A DNA stretch of 58,549 bases from Actinomycetes bacterium (lineage in GTDB: Bacteria; Actinomycetota; Actinomycetes; Actinomycetales; Microbacteriaceae), in the NCBI GenBank assembly GCA_023428065.1, contig JAEYZI010000030.1, positions 1 through 58,549 of the forward strand, read 5' to 3'. Below, piece by piece: positions 39,971 to 49,060 of this stretch. The first letter of the stretch is position 1. The number at the start of each line of letters is the position of its first letter. Below the pieces are notes generated by a model. It was not told the DNA's origin. It searched no databases and worked only from the letters and a program-made list of their open reading frames with translations. Made by a program: the position numbers and the translations under genes.

Positions 39971-41719
39971 CTACTCGGGCGGGCTCACCCGGATGAGGCG
40001 CGCGAACCGCACGACGAGATCGTCGGCGCCGGGGGCGAGGGAGATGCGGATGCGCACGTCCCCGCCTCCGGATGCGGCGAGGGCGCCGTCGGGGAGCGCG
40101 ATCGTCGCGGTGCGCCACGCGCCCGATCCCGTGCGCTCGACCAAGGGTGAGACACCCGCCGCGGTGTCGACCGCGAAGGAGCCCGCGCCCGTGTCGAGGT
40201 AGGTGACCTTGAGCACGACGGACGCGGATGCCGCGGTCGCGAACCGGGGGTCGACCGCGAGCACGAAACCCGTGTCGCCCGCCGCGACATCCGTCGAGAG
40301 GCCCTCGTGGGCGATCCCGTTGTCCTCCTCGAAGACGTGCTCGTGCACGTCGACGTCGGTGCGGTGCGCGACGGAGCCCGACTCGTCGACCTGCACGAGC
40401 CACCGCTCGAGGTTCCGCACCCACGGGCGGTCGGGCCACGACTCCGCGGTGTCGAACGGGCCCGACTCGGGGTCGGCCCAGTACGTGTCCTCGGCGTCGC
40501 GGAACGCGGCCCACGCATCCGCCGACGTCGCCGCGTTCTGGCCGAGCGAGAGCCTCACCCAGTCCCAGTGCTCGCGCTCCTCGGCCATGTACGACGGACC
40601 CGGCACGACGTACATCCAGTTCATGCGCAGTTGCAGCGCCTTGAGGTTCGCCTGGCGCACGGCGTAGGAGACGTCGTCGGTCAGGTAGCCGCAGTCGGTG
40701 AAGCACTCGTTCTCGGTCGCGACGACGTAGCGGCCCGAGTGGATCGGCAGCGACTCGTCGACGACCATGTGCCCGTCGGCCTGGATGTGCGACCCGTAGG
40801 CGGGCGCCTCGCTCAGGTGGAAGTTCGAGAGCTCGGTGATGCCCGTGCGGATGCCCATGCCGGCGTCGACGGCCTGTCGCGCGAGCAGGTCGTCGGCCGC
40901 GCCGAACGGGCCCCACGGGTAGTCCTCGCCCGTGAAGACGAGCTTGTCGGCGTGCGAGCCGAAGAGGTCGACGAGGTCGCGCCACGCGTGGTCGTACCAG
41001 GCGAGGTAGGCCTGTTCGTCGAGGTCGCCCGCCTCGACGGCGGCCGTCACCATCTCGTAGTCGAACTCCGCCCACGTGAACGCCCCCGGCACGTACACGA
41101 ACCGCAGGCGCGGGTCGGCCGCGAGCCCCAGGTCGACGAAGAGCATGCGGTAGGTGTCCATGAGGTGCCCCCACACGCACTCGTCCCAGATCGGCAGGTG
41201 CCGCTGGCCGTCGTAGTCGGGCCCGTAGCTCGACACGCCGCACGCCTCGGCGACCCACCGCGGGGCCCAATCCTCGCCGCTCGCGAAGATCCGCATCCAG
41301 AAGTCACCGGGCTCGCGCAACTGGGCGTCGAGGCCGTCGAAGCTCATGCCCTGTGCCGAGCCGGATGCCGTGCGGTCGACGCGCGCGTCGGGCGCAGGCC
41401 GCAGCTGCCGCCAGGTCACGTCGACCGAGCGCACGGCGACGAGTTCGGATGCGTCGGCCTCCTCCGAGAAGTAGCCCGAGTTCGCGGCGGGCCGCACCCA
41501 GCCGGGCAGCGACCAGTCGTCGCCGTCGACGACGGTCACGCCCGAGGGACCCGCGTCGACGAACGGATGCCGGGGCCCGACATCGAGGTCGATGCCGTCG
41601 CCGCCCGCCGTGGGGAGCGGTGCGGGCGCCGTCATCGTGCACCCTGCCAGGGCGACGAGGGCCACCGCGACCGCCACGGCGCGCCGCGTCTTGCGGAGGA
41701 GGCCGGACAGCTCGCGCAC
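39971..41719 (-). CDS. Secreted lipoprotein, probable glycoside-hydrolase-like TIM barrel plus beta domain
   Basis: A 582-residue lipoprotein. Start GTG 41719 gives Arg/Lys residues, a hydrophobic stretch and lipobox LVALAGC with Cys27. Residues about 90-440 resemble a glycosidase barrel rich in aromatic residues (WRQLRPAPDARVD, YVPGAFTWAEFDYEM, LVFTGEDYPWGPFG, WMYVVPGPSYMAEE). Two acidic residues, in FTWAEF and FTGEDYP, are candidate catalytic groups. Residues 460-582 look like a beta-sandwich binding domain. No precise family is recognised. It ends the sugar import operon, so extracellular degradation of the imported sugar's polymer or glycoside is likely. Confidence 0.72.
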   Translation of the reverse strand: MRELSGLLRKTRRAVAVAVALVALAGCTMTAPAPLPTAGGDGIDLDVGPRHPFVDAGPSGVTVVDGDDWSLPGWVRPAANSGYFSEEADASELVAVRSVDVTWRQLRPAPDARVDRTASGSAQGMSFDGLDAQLREPGDFWMRIFASGEDWAPRWVAEACGVSSYGPDYDGQRHLPIWDECVWGHLMDTYRMLFVDLGLAADPRLRFVYVPGAFTWAEFDYEMVTAAVEAGDLDEQAYLAWYDHAWRDLVDLFGSHADKLVFTGEDYPWGPFGAADDLLARQAVDAGMGIRTGITELSNFHLSEAPAYGSHIQADGHMVVDESLPIHSGRYVVATENECFTDCGYLTDDVSYAVRQANLKALQLRMNWMYVVPGPSYMAEEREHWDWVRLSLGQNAATSADAWAAFRDAEDTYWADPESGPFDTAESWPDRPWVRNLERWLVQVDESGSVAHRTDVDVHEHVFEEDNGIAHEGLSTDVAAGDTGFVLAVDPRFATAASASVVLKVTYLDTGAGSFAVDTAAGVSPLVERTGSGAWRTATIALPDGALAASGGGDVRIRISLAPGADDLVVRFARLIRVSPPE

Positions 41720-41723
41720 GGCA

Positions 41724-42671
41724 CTACGCCCCGCGCCCGTCGGAGGGTTCCGTCCAGGCGAGGGCGGCGACCTGGCGCACCTCGATGCGGGCCGCGAGCG
41801 CGTCGACGTCGGCGGGGTCGAAGAGCGCGGCACCGGGGCGCAGCGTGTTGGCGGCGGCGACCGCGGATGCCGATCGCAGCGCCTCGGGCAGCGCGATGCC
41901 GCCGTCGAGCGCGAGCAGGAGACCCGCGAGGAACGAGTCGCCCGCGCCGACCGTGTACCGGCCGACAGGAGGCGGGGTGACGCGCCACGCTCCGCCCGCG
42001 TCGATCCCGAGGCTGCCCGCCGCGCCGTCGGTCACGACCGCGACCTCCGCGCCCCGCTCCCGCAACCGCGCCGCGAGCTCGACGAGGTCGCCCGCGCCGA
42101 CCGCCTCCTCGGCCTCGACGCGGTTGACCTTGACGAGCGCGGGTCGTGTGCGCGCGAGCACGGCCGCGAGCGCCTCCCCCCGCAGGTCGACGGCGAGCCG
42201 CACCCCCCGGTACACGGCGGCGGCGAGCTCGCCGGCGAGAGACGCGGCCCGCGACGGCGGCACCGAGCCCGACACCGCGAGCCACCCCGTGCGCACGCGG
42301 CCGAGGGCCGCTCGCACGGCCTCCCACGACGCGTCGTCGAGCTCGAGCGCTCGTTCGTAGAACTCGGTGATGCGGCCGTCCGTGGCGTCGACGACGCTCA
42401 CGCACATGCGCGTCGCCTCGCCCGCCGCGACCGGCTCGACGAGCACCCCGGCGGCGTCGAGCGACGAGCGGATGTCGTCGCCGATCGCCCCGCCGAGGGG
42501 CGCGATCGCGCACACGCGGCCGCCGAGCGTGTGGATCGCCCGGGCCACGTTGAGCGACTTGCCGCCCGCGAGCGCGACCTTCCACTCCGGACGATGGATG
42601 CCGCCGACCTCGAGCGTCGGCACCCCGTAGGTGACGTCGAGCGCGGGCGAGAGCCCGAGGCACGTGATCAC
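41724..42671 (-). CDS. PfkB-family kinase, 1-phosphofructokinase/tagatose-6-phosphate kinase-like
   Basis: A 315-residue sugar kinase of the FruK/LacC branch: ITCLGLSPALDVTYGV at the N-terminus, AGGKSLNVARA at 35-45, and VGAGDSF with catalytic Asp245. This branch phosphorylates fructose-1-P, fructose-6-P or tagatose-6-P to the 1,6-bisphosphate, which suits the class II aldolase at 49250. Start GTG 42671 overlaps the preceding kinase stop (GTGA). It is the sixth gene of the import operon; the lipoprotein gene follows after four bases. Confidence 0.88.
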   Translation of the reverse strand: MITCLGLSPALDVTYGVPTLEVGGIHRPEWKVALAGGKSLNVARAIHTLGGRVCAIAPLGGAIGDDIRSSLDAAGVLVEPVAAGEATRMCVSVVDATDGRITEFYERALELDDASWEAVRAALGRVRTGWLAVSGSVPPSRAASLAGELAAAVYRGVRLAVDLRGEALAAVLARTRPALVKVNRVEAEEAVGAGDLVELAARLRERGAEVAVVTDGAAGSLGIDAGGAWRVTPPPVGRYTVGAGDSFLAGLLLALDGGIALPEALRSASAVAAANTLRPGAALFDPADVDALAARIEVRQVAALAWTEPSDGRGA

Positions 42672-43600
42672 GCGCCCAGCCCCGCCTCGACCTCCGCGCG
42701 GGTCGCCTGGCCACCCGTGCCGCCCGCCCCGCGCGTCGAGAGCGAGCCGGCGACGGCCGCCCAGCGCACGGCCTCCGCGAGCGGGCGACCGTCGAGCCAC
42801 GCCGCGAGGAAGCCCGCGTCGAAGCTGTCGCCCGCGCCCGTCGTATCGACGACGTCGAGCGCGAGACCCGGCGCGCGCACGAGCTCCCCGCGCGGTGTCA
42901 CCGCGAATCCCCCCGCGGCGCCGTCCTTGACGACGACGACGACGGGGCCGTGCGATGCGAGGGCACGCGCGGCGGCCTCGGCATCCTCTGCTTCGTGACC
43001 GCGCGCGCGGGCAAGCGCGAGCGCCTCCTGTGCGTTCGGCAGCAGCACGTCGAGGTGGGGCAGGCACGGGCCGACGCCCTCCCAGGCCCCCGCGGGGTCC
43101 CAGTTCGTGTCGAGGCTCGTCGTGACCCCCCGCGCCCGCAGCTCGGCGAGCACGCGCGGCAGCTCGGTGGCGAGCGACGGCACGAGGAACAAGGATGCGA
43201 CATGCACGTGGGTCGCGTCGTGCGCGGCAGCCAGCACCTCGTCGGCCGTGAGCCCCGCGAGCGCGCCCGGGAGCGTGAGGATCGCGCGGTCGTCGGGGGC
43301 GGAGAGGATGACCGACACGCCCGTCGGCTCGTCGACGACCGCGAGCGCGCCCGTGTCGACCCCCGCGGCCTCGAGCAGCTCGCGCGTGCGCGCGCCGAAC
43401 ACGTCGGACCCGACGCGGGCCACGAGCGCCGTCGCGACGCCCAGCCGCGCGAGCCCCGCCGCGACGATCCCCGCGCTCGAGCCGAGCACGAGGTCCGCGC
43501 CCGTGAGCAGCTGCTCGGCCTGGCCGAAACGGGGCACGACGTCGCCGCGCAGCACGAGGTCGAGGTTCGCATCCCCCGCGACGAGCACACGTGCGCTCAT
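42668..43600 (-). CDS. PfkB-family carbohydrate kinase (ribokinase-like)
   Basis: A 310-residue kinase: LVAGDANLDLVLRGDVV at the start, GSSAGIVAAGLARLG at 40-54, and DTTGAGDSF with catalytic Asp258. It belongs to the ribokinase/KDG-kinase branch, unlike the FruK-like kinase that follows. ATG 43600 overlaps the permease stop (ATGA). Because the operon imports by ABC transport, without PTS phosphorylation, this enzyme may make the first phosphorylation of the free sugar (inference). Confidence 0.9.
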   Translation of the reverse strand: MSARVLVAGDANLDLVLRGDVVPRFGQAEQLLTGADLVLGSSAGIVAAGLARLGVATALVARVGSDVFGARTRELLEAAGVDTGALAVVDEPTGVSVILSAPDDRAILTLPGALAGLTADEVLAAAHDATHVHVASLFLVPSLATELPRVLAELRARGVTTSLDTNWDPAGAWEGVGPCLPHLDVLLPNAQEALALARARGHEAEDAEAAARALASHGPVVVVVKDGAAGGFAVTPRGELVRAPGLALDVVDTTGAGDSFDAGFLAAWLDGRPLAEAVRWAAVAGSLSTRGAGGTGGQATRAEVEAGLGA

Positions 43601-44463
43601 CCCTTGAGTCCCGACATCGTCATCGTCTGCACGAACTGCTTCTGCGCGAAGAGGAAGAACAGCACGAGAGGGAGGGTGGCCACGACGTTGCCCGCCATGA
43701 GCAGCGACCACTGCGTGCGCCGCGTGCCCTGGAAGTTGGCGATGCCGAGCTGCACCGTGAACGAGTTCTCGTCGTTGATCGCGATGAGCGGCCAGATGAG
43801 GTCGTTCCACGAGCTGAGGAGGGTGAAGATCGCGAGCGTCGCCATCGCGGGACGAGCCAGCGGCAGCACCACCCGCAGGAAGATCTGCAGGCGGTTCGCG
43901 CCGTCGAGCGCCGCGGCCTCCTCCACCTCGGCGGGGATCGAGAGGAAGAACTGCCGCATAAGGAAGATGCCGAACGCCGACGCGAGCCACGGCACGAACG
44001 CCGCGGCGAGCGTGTTCACGAGCCCGAGCTTCGAGAACATGATGTACGTCGGGATCATGAGCAGCTGCGTGGGGATCATGATCGTCGCGACGATCATGAA
44101 GAACCCCACGTTCCGGCCGCGGAAGCGCAGGCGGGCGAACCCGTAGCCCGCGAGCGAGCACAGCACGATGTGCGACGCGATCGACACCGCCGAGACGATC
44201 GTCGAGTTCGCGAGCCAGCGCACGACATCCGTCTGCGTGAAGAGCGCGACGAAGCCGTCGAAGGTGAGCCGCGACGGGACGAACGGCGGCGGGAACTTCA
44301 CGAGCTCCTCGGCGGGCGAGAGCGACGCGAGCAGCATCTGCGCGAACGGGATCACGAAGACGAGGGCGATCGGCGCGAGCACGAGGTGCCACATGCTGAA
44401 GCGCGCCTTCGGCTTGGGGGCGCCGGCGGTGTGCAGCGCGCGGGTGGCGGTCGTGACGGCCAT
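43597..44463 (-). CDS. Carbohydrate ABC transporter permease (MalG-like)
   Basis: A 288-residue permease with six helices. The EAA loop is EVEEAAALDGANRLQIFLRVVLPLARP in the MalG/CUT1 style. The C-terminus QKQFVQTMTMSGLKG is the standard MalG ending. ATG 44463 overlaps the MalF stop by one base (TGATG). No ATPase gene is present, so a shared MsiK-type ATPase encoded elsewhere is expected. Confidence 0.93.
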   Translation of the reverse strand: MAVTTATRALHTAGAPKPKARFSMWHLVLAPIALVFVIPFAQMLLASLSPAEELVKFPPPFVPSRLTFDGFVALFTQTDVVRWLANSTIVSAVSIASHIVLCSLAGYGFARLRFRGRNVGFFMIVATIMIPTQLLMIPTYIMFSKLGLVNTLAAAFVPWLASAFGIFLMRQFFLSIPAEVEEAAALDGANRLQIFLRVVLPLARPAMATLAIFTLLSSWNDLIWPLIAINDENSFTVQLGIANFQGTRRTQWSLLMAGNVVATLPLVLFFLFAQKQFVQTMTMSGLKG

Positions 44464-45431
44464 CAGAACGCCTCCATCTTCCGGCTGCGGGCGTAGAGCA
44501 CCATGCCGATCGTGATGAGCAGGGTCACGAAGAACAGCACGTACGCCGCCGCCGAGCCTCCGCCGAAGTCGAGCGCCTTGAACGCCTTCTCCCACAGGTA
44601 GTAGACGATCGTCTTCGTCGCGTCGAGCGGGCCGCCGCGCGTCGTCGTGTACACGAGATCGAAGAGCTGCAGGGCCCCGATGACCTGCCAGATCGTCACG
44701 AACACCGTCACCGGGCTGAGCTGCGGCCACACGATCCGCCAGAAGGTCTGCCAGGGGTTGGCGCCGTCGATGCGCGCCGCCTCCAGCAGATCGCCCGGAA
44801 CATCCTGCAGGGCCGCGAGGTAGATCACCGTCGTGAACGCGGCCTGACCCCACAGCGACATGATCGCGATCACGAGCATCGCCTGGTTCTGGTCCTCGAG
44901 CCAGCCCTGCGCGGGCAGCCCGAGCGCCCGCAGCACGTTGTTGGCGAGACCGAACTGCGGGCTGAAGAGGTAGGTCGACAGGATGCCGGTCGCTGCCGCG
45001 GACGCCACGAACGGCACGAAGATCGCGGTGCGGTAGAGGCCGATGAGCGGGATGTCGCGGTTGAGCGCGACGGCCAGGAAGAGGCCCAGCAGCACCGACG
45101 CCGGCACGAACAGCAGCACGAAGAGGCCGGTGTGCGACACCGCGGCCCAGAACTCCTCGTCGCTCAGGAGCTTCCCGTAGTTGTTGAGGCCGACGAACTT
45201 GGGCGGCGCGAAGCCGTTCCACTTCTGCAGCGAGAGCAGGAGGGCCCACACCGCGGGGAAGAGCGACAGGCCGAGGATGAGCACCATCGCGGGCGCGACG
45301 AACGCCCACCCGGTCAGGTCGGCGAGGCCCCGGCGCTTGCGCGCCCCCGCGGGGGTGTCGGGGGTCGAGCCGCGCGGCGCGCCGCCGGCATCCGGCCGCC
45401 GGGCCGCGCGTGTCTCGGTGATCGTCGCCAT
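44463..45431 (-). CDS. Carbohydrate ABC transporter permease (MalF-like)
   Basis: A 322-residue CUT1 permease. A polar Arg/Pro-rich N-terminal tail of about 35 residues precedes six helices (AFVAPAMVLILGLSLFPAVWALLLSL first). The EAA loop is DLLEAARIDGANPWQTFWRIVWPQLSP. ATG 45431 has GAGGAGG about eight bases upstream. Partner of the MalG-like subunit and the binding protein at 46402. Confidence 0.93.
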   Translation of the reverse strand: MATITETRAARRPDAGGAPRGSTPDTPAGARKRRGLADLTGWAFVAPAMVLILGLSLFPAVWALLLSLQKWNGFAPPKFVGLNNYGKLLSDEEFWAAVSHTGLFVLLFVPASVLLGLFLAVALNRDIPLIGLYRTAIFVPFVASAAATGILSTYLFSPQFGLANNVLRALGLPAQGWLEDQNQAMLVIAIMSLWGQAAFTTVIYLAALQDVPGDLLEAARIDGANPWQTFWRIVWPQLSPVTVFVTIWQVIGALQLFDLVYTTTRGGPLDATKTIVYYLWEKAFKALDFGGGSAAAYVLFFVTLLITIGMVLYARSRKMEAF

Positions 45432-45457
45432 CGTCGCCTCCTCGAACCATTCTCGAT

Positions 45458-46336
45458 TCAGGAGAGCACGATCGAGCGCGTCAGGTGCCGCGGCTTGTCG
45501 GGGTCGAGTCCCCGCTCGACGGCCGTACGCACCGCGAACTGCTGCGCGAGCGCGAGCTGCACGAGCGGGTCGGCGCTCGACTGCACGACGCGCGCTCCCG
45601 TGACCTCGATGTCGCGCACGAGGTCGTCGTCGACCACCCCGAGCAGCCAGACGAGCGAGCCGGGGTGCGCGACCGCGAGCGGTCCGTGCCGGTAATCGAG
45701 CAGCGGATACGACTCCGCCCAGGCCTGCGCGGCCTCCCGAACCTTGAGCGCGGCCTCCTGCGCGAGGCCGTACGTCCAGCCCCGGCCGAGGTACACGATG
45801 TGGTCGAAACCCGGGGGCGCCTCCGGTGCGCCCTCGGCGAGCGCCCGCTCGGCGAGCTCGGGAAGCGCCGAGACGTCGTCGCCGAGCGCCGCGCGGGCGA
45901 GGAAGAGGAAGGTTGTCGGGAACCGGGTCTGCACGACCGAGCGCTCGTCGGCGAAGTCGAGCACGAGTACCTCGTCGGCGAGATGCGCCGCGGGGGAGTC
46001 GGCGACACCCGTGACGACGAGCTTGCGCACGCCGTCCGGCACCGCGCGCAGCGCCTCGACGACCTCGGTCGTCGTGCCCGAGCGCGTGATGCCGAGGACG
46101 GCGTCGTAGGGGCGCCAGGGGCGCGGCTCGGAGGCGTACGCCGCATCCGTCTCGCCGAAGCCCGCCGTCTCCCGCAGCAGCGCGAACGACTCCGCCACGA
46201 ACGCGGAGGTGCCGCATCCGATGACGAGGACGCGCTCACCGGACCGCGTGAGCATCGCGGTCGCGGCGGCGCGGAGCTCGAGCGAGCGGCGCCAGACGTC
46301 CGGCTGGCTCTCGATCTCGAGGCTGGTGATGTTCAT
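45458..46336 (-). CDS. SIS-domain sugar isomerase/deaminase (AgaS/GlmS-like)
   Basis: A 292-residue protein with two SIS domains. The first holds VLVIGCGTSAFVAESFA and GITRSGTTTEVVEAL (phosphosugar Ser/Thr loop). The second has YLGRGWTYGLAQEAALKVREAAQAWAESYPLLDYRHGP, the GlmS-isomerase-type HGP motif. No glutaminase domain is present. AgaS-type proteins isomerise and deaminate galactosamine-6-P or glucosamine-6-P. In this operon it may deliver tagatose-6-P or fructose-6-P to the FruK-like kinase. The gap to the binding-protein gene contains a strong hairpin. Confidence 0.85.
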   Translation of the reverse strand: MNITSLEIESQPDVWRRSLELRAAATAMLTRSGERVLVIGCGTSAFVAESFALLRETAGFGETDAAYASEPRPWRPYDAVLGITRSGTTTEVVEALRAVPDGVRKLVVTGVADSPAAHLADEVLVLDFADERSVVQTRFPTTFLFLARAALGDDVSALPELAERALAEGAPEAPPGFDHIVYLGRGWTYGLAQEAALKVREAAQAWAESYPLLDYRHGPLAVAHPGSLVWLLGVVDDDLVRDIEVTGARVVQSSADPLVQLALAQQFAVRTAVERGLDPDKPRHLTRSIVLS

Positions 46337-46363
46337 GGTCGGCGCTCCTGCTGCGGGGGTGGA

Positions 46364-46394
46364 GGTGGGGGCGCCCCTGCTGGTCGCCCCCACC
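46364..46394 (-). terminator. Hairpin between binding-protein and isomerase genes
   Basis: GGTGGGGGCG (46364-46373) and CGCCCCCACC (46385-46394) form a perfect 10-bp stem with an 11-base loop in the 65-base gap. Without a T-run it probably causes partial termination or protects the 3' end of the binding-protein message, which is usually needed in excess. Confidence 0.6.
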
Positions 46395-46401
46395 GGGTGG
46401 A

Positions 46402-47706
46402 TCAGTTTCCGGCGAGAGCCTCGTCGGCCTTCTTGGCGGCGGCCTCGAGCGCCTCCTTCGGGGTCCCCTGACCCTGGAGCACCTTCGAGATGGCGGAGCC
46501 GATGGCCTCCGAGAGTCCGACGTAGCCGGCCACCGTGGGCCGCGACTTGATCGCGTTCTCGTTGTTGGCGGCCATGATGTCGATGCCGGGGAGGGCGATC
46601 ACCTGAGCCTGGAACTCGGGGCTGTCGATCTCGCTGGCCCGCAGGGGCAGGTTGCCGAACTCCACGTTCCAGCGCACGTCCTGCTCGGGAGCGGTGAGCC
46701 ACTTGAGCAGCTCGACCGACCAGTAGTTCTCGTTGACGTCCTGCGTGTCGAAGAGCGCCCAGATGTCGGGGCCGGAGACCGTCTGGTGGTCGCCGTCGGT
46801 GCCGGGCAGCACGGTCACGCCGTACTGGGTGCCCGCCGTGTTGAGGTCGTACAGCTGCCACGGGCCCGAGGTCATCATGCCGATGCGGTCGGCCGCGAAG
46901 AGCTGCGCGAACTTCGTGTCGGTCTGGTCGAGGTAGATGCTCCCGTCCTCGACGGCCATCTGCCGCAGGAACTCGAGGGCCTCGACGCCCGCGTCGCTCG
47001 CGAAAGCCGCGGTCGTCTGGTCGTCGCTCAGGATCTCGCCGCCGTTCTGCCACAGGTGCGGCCAGAACTGCCACGTGGTCTCCTCCGAGCCGGACACCGA
47101 GTAGGCGTAGCCGTAGGTCTCGGTCGAGGGATCGGTGAGCTTCTTCGCGGCGGCGCGGAAGTCGTCCCAGCTCCACTGATCGGTCGGATACGCGACGCCC
47201 GCGGCGTCGAAGACCGTCTTGTTGTAGATGAGGGAGAGGTTGTCGACGAGTGCGGGGAAGCCGATGATCGCCTCGCCGGTGGGCTGCACGGTGGCGCGCG
47301 CGGCCTCCGAGAACTCGTCCCACCCGAACGACGGGTCGTCGACCTGATCGCGCAGGTCGAGCGTGCGACCCGACGACTCGAGCTCGCTCGCCCAGGACCC
47401 GAAGGAGTAGGAGATGTTCGGGTAGGTGTCGCTCGCGAAGCCGGCGGAGAGCTTCTGGAGCAGCTCCTCGGTCGACGATGCGCCCGAGGAGATGTCGATC
47501 GTGACATTGGGGTGCTCGGACTCGAACTCCTCGGCGAGCCCCTCGAGGATGCTCTGGGCCTCGTCGGCCTGGCCAGTCCACCAGGTGATCGTGACGTCGG
47601 CGTCGGGGTCGAGCTCGGTGGCGCCTCCGGCGGTGCATCCGGTGAGCGCGGCTGCTGCTGTGGTGGTGGCTGCGGCGAGGGCGAGCCAGGTGATGCGACG
47701 GTGCAT
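46402..47706 (-). CDS. Sugar ABC transporter substrate-binding lipoprotein
   Basis: A 434-residue CUT1 binding protein. Signal peptide with lipobox ALTGC, Cys24. Mature start VTITWWTGQADEAQSILEGLAEEFESEHPNV; YNKTVFDAAGV and GIGMMTSGPW-like segments are typical of the MalE/UgpB superfamily. ATG 47706 has GAGAGGA upstream; an ATG 30 bases earlier lacks a ribosome site. First gene of the seven-gene operon. The upstream palindrome at 47778-47798 is a likely DeoR operator. Confidence 0.92.
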   Translation of the reverse strand: MHRRITWLALAAATTTAAAALTGCTAGGATELDPDADVTITWWTGQADEAQSILEGLAEEFESEHPNVTIDISSGASSTEELLQKLSAGFASDTYPNISYSFGSWASELESSGRTLDLRDQVDDPSFGWDEFSEAARATVQPTGEAIIGFPALVDNLSLIYNKTVFDAAGVAYPTDQWSWDDFRAAAKKLTDPSTETYGYAYSVSGSEETTWQFWPHLWQNGGEILSDDQTTAAFASDAGVEALEFLRQMAVEDGSIYLDQTDTKFAQLFAADRIGMMTSGPWQLYDLNTAGTQYGVTVLPGTDGDHQTVSGPDIWALFDTQDVNENYWSVELLKWLTAPEQDVRWNVEFGNLPLRASEIDSPEFQAQVIALPGIDIMAANNENAIKSRPTVAGYVGLSEAIGSAISKVLQGQGTPKEALEAAAKKADEALAGN

Positions 47707-47777
47707 GTGCGGTGTCCTCTCGTGCGGTGAGTCCATGCTGGTGACCGAATGATCATTTGCCAATAACAAGTGTTGAT

Positions 47778-47798
47778 TCGCTCACTATCTGTGAGCGA
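47778..47798. promoter_or_regulatory. 21-bp palindrome TCGCTCAC-TATCT-GTGAGCGA, candidate DeoR operator
   Basis: Perfect 8-bp arms around TATCT in the 201-base divergent gap between the binding-protein operon and the amidohydrolase gene. The 9-mer ATTCGCTCA (47776-47784) recurs at 51475-51483 directly before the DeoR gene. An AATGATCATT palindrome (47749-47758) lies nearer the binding-protein gene. Confidence 0.65.
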
Positions 47799-47907
47799 TG
47801 CGCGTAGGTGGCCGCCCGCGTCAGACGCTCATCCGCGATGCGCGTTCCTGGGCGCCGTGGGCCTGATCCGCTTAGCGTTGCGGCATCGCCGAGCCCAGGA
47901 GCCGAAC

Positions 47908-49005
47908 GTGAGCGACACCGCCGAGACCGCCGACGCCCCCCTCTCGTGGGAGCAGCTGAGGACCCTGCCCGTGCCCGAGTGGCATCCGGTGTCGCAGCTG
48001 CGCCTGCCCGCCACCGAGGTCGAGCGCGCCGCCCACCCGGCGATCGACGTGCACAACCACCTCGGCCGCTGGCTCACGGACGACGGCGACTGGATGATCG
48101 CGGACCCGGATGCGCTCGTCGCCCTCATGGACGCCTGCGGGGTCGAGACGATCGTCAACCTCGACGGGATGTGGGGCGAGGAGGTCACGGCGAACGTCGA
48201 GCGCTACGACCGTGCGCACCCCGGCCGCTTCCTCACCTTCTGCCAGCTCGACTGGGCCGCGCTCGCCTCCCCGGACGGCGTCGACCGCCTCCGCGCCTCC
48301 CTCGACGACAGCGCGGCTCGGGGTGCCCGCGGCGTGAAGATCTGGAAGAACCTGGGGCTCACCATCCGCGACGGCGACGGGGCGCTCATCCTGCCCGACG
48401 ACCCGCGCGTCGTGGAGGTCGTGCGGCACGCCGGAGAGCTGGGGCTGCCGGTGCTCATCCACACCGCCGACCCCAAGGCGTTCTTCGAGCCGCTCGACGC
48501 CCGCAACGAGCGCATCGACGAGCTCATGCAGATGAAGGAGTGGTGGTTCGGCGACCGCTCGGTCCACCCCACCTTCGACCGCCTGCTGGCCGCGCATCGC
48601 ACCCTCGTCGAGTCGTGCCCCGGTACGCGATTCGTCGGGGCGCACGCGGGGTGCGCCGCGGAGGACCTCGACCTCGTGGAGCGACTCCTCGACGACTGCC
48701 CGAATTACACGATCGACATCGGCGGCCGGATGGCGGAGCTCGGGCGCCAGCCGCGCCGCTTCCGCGCCCTGCTCGAGCGCCACCCCGACCGCGTGCTGTT
48801 CGGCACCGACATCTACCCGGCGACGGAGGAGCAGTTCCGGCTGCACTTCCGCTTCCTCGAGACCGACGACGAGGCCTTCAGCTACGCGCCCGGCGAGCCC
48901 GTGCCGCCGCAGGGACGCTGGACGGTATCCGCTCTCGGGCTGCCGCCCGACATCCTCGAGCGCGTCTACCGAACGAACGCGGCCCGCGTGCTGGGCCTCC
49001 CCTAG
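47908..49005 (+). CDS. Amidohydrolase-2 family metal-dependent hydrolase
   Basis: A 365-residue TIM-barrel hydrolase (PF04909 type). Metal ligands visible are His49 and His51 (AIDVHNHLG), a lysine/tryptophan strand GVKIWKNLGL, histidines in LIHTADP and GAHAGC, and Asp in FGTDIYP. This family includes decarboxylases and hydrolases of lactones; it is distinct from NagA/AgaA deacetylases, although deacetylation would suit the cluster. GTG 47908 with AGGAG upstream is chosen over an earlier ATG that would run through the operator. Confidence 0.85.
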   Translation: MSDTAETADAPLSWEQLRTLPVPEWHPVSQLRLPATEVERAAHPAIDVHNHLGRWLTDDGDWMIADPDALVALMDACGVETIVNLDGMWGEEVTANVERYDRAHPGRFLTFCQLDWAALASPDGVDRLRASLDDSAARGARGVKIWKNLGLTIRDGDGALILPDDPRVVEVVRHAGELGLPVLIHTADPKAFFEPLDARNERIDELMQMKEWWFGDRSVHPTFDRLLAAHRTLVESCPGTRFVGAHAGCAAEDLDLVERLLDDCPNYTIDIGGRMAELGRQPRRFRALLERHPDRVLFGTDIYPATEEQFRLHFRFLETDDEAFSYAPGEPVPPQGRWTVSALGLPPDILERVYRTNAARVLGLP

Positions 49006-49060
49006 CCCCATCCCCTCCGTCCGCCGCCCCCGCCGCCCGCCACCCCCCCCGCCACCCGGC

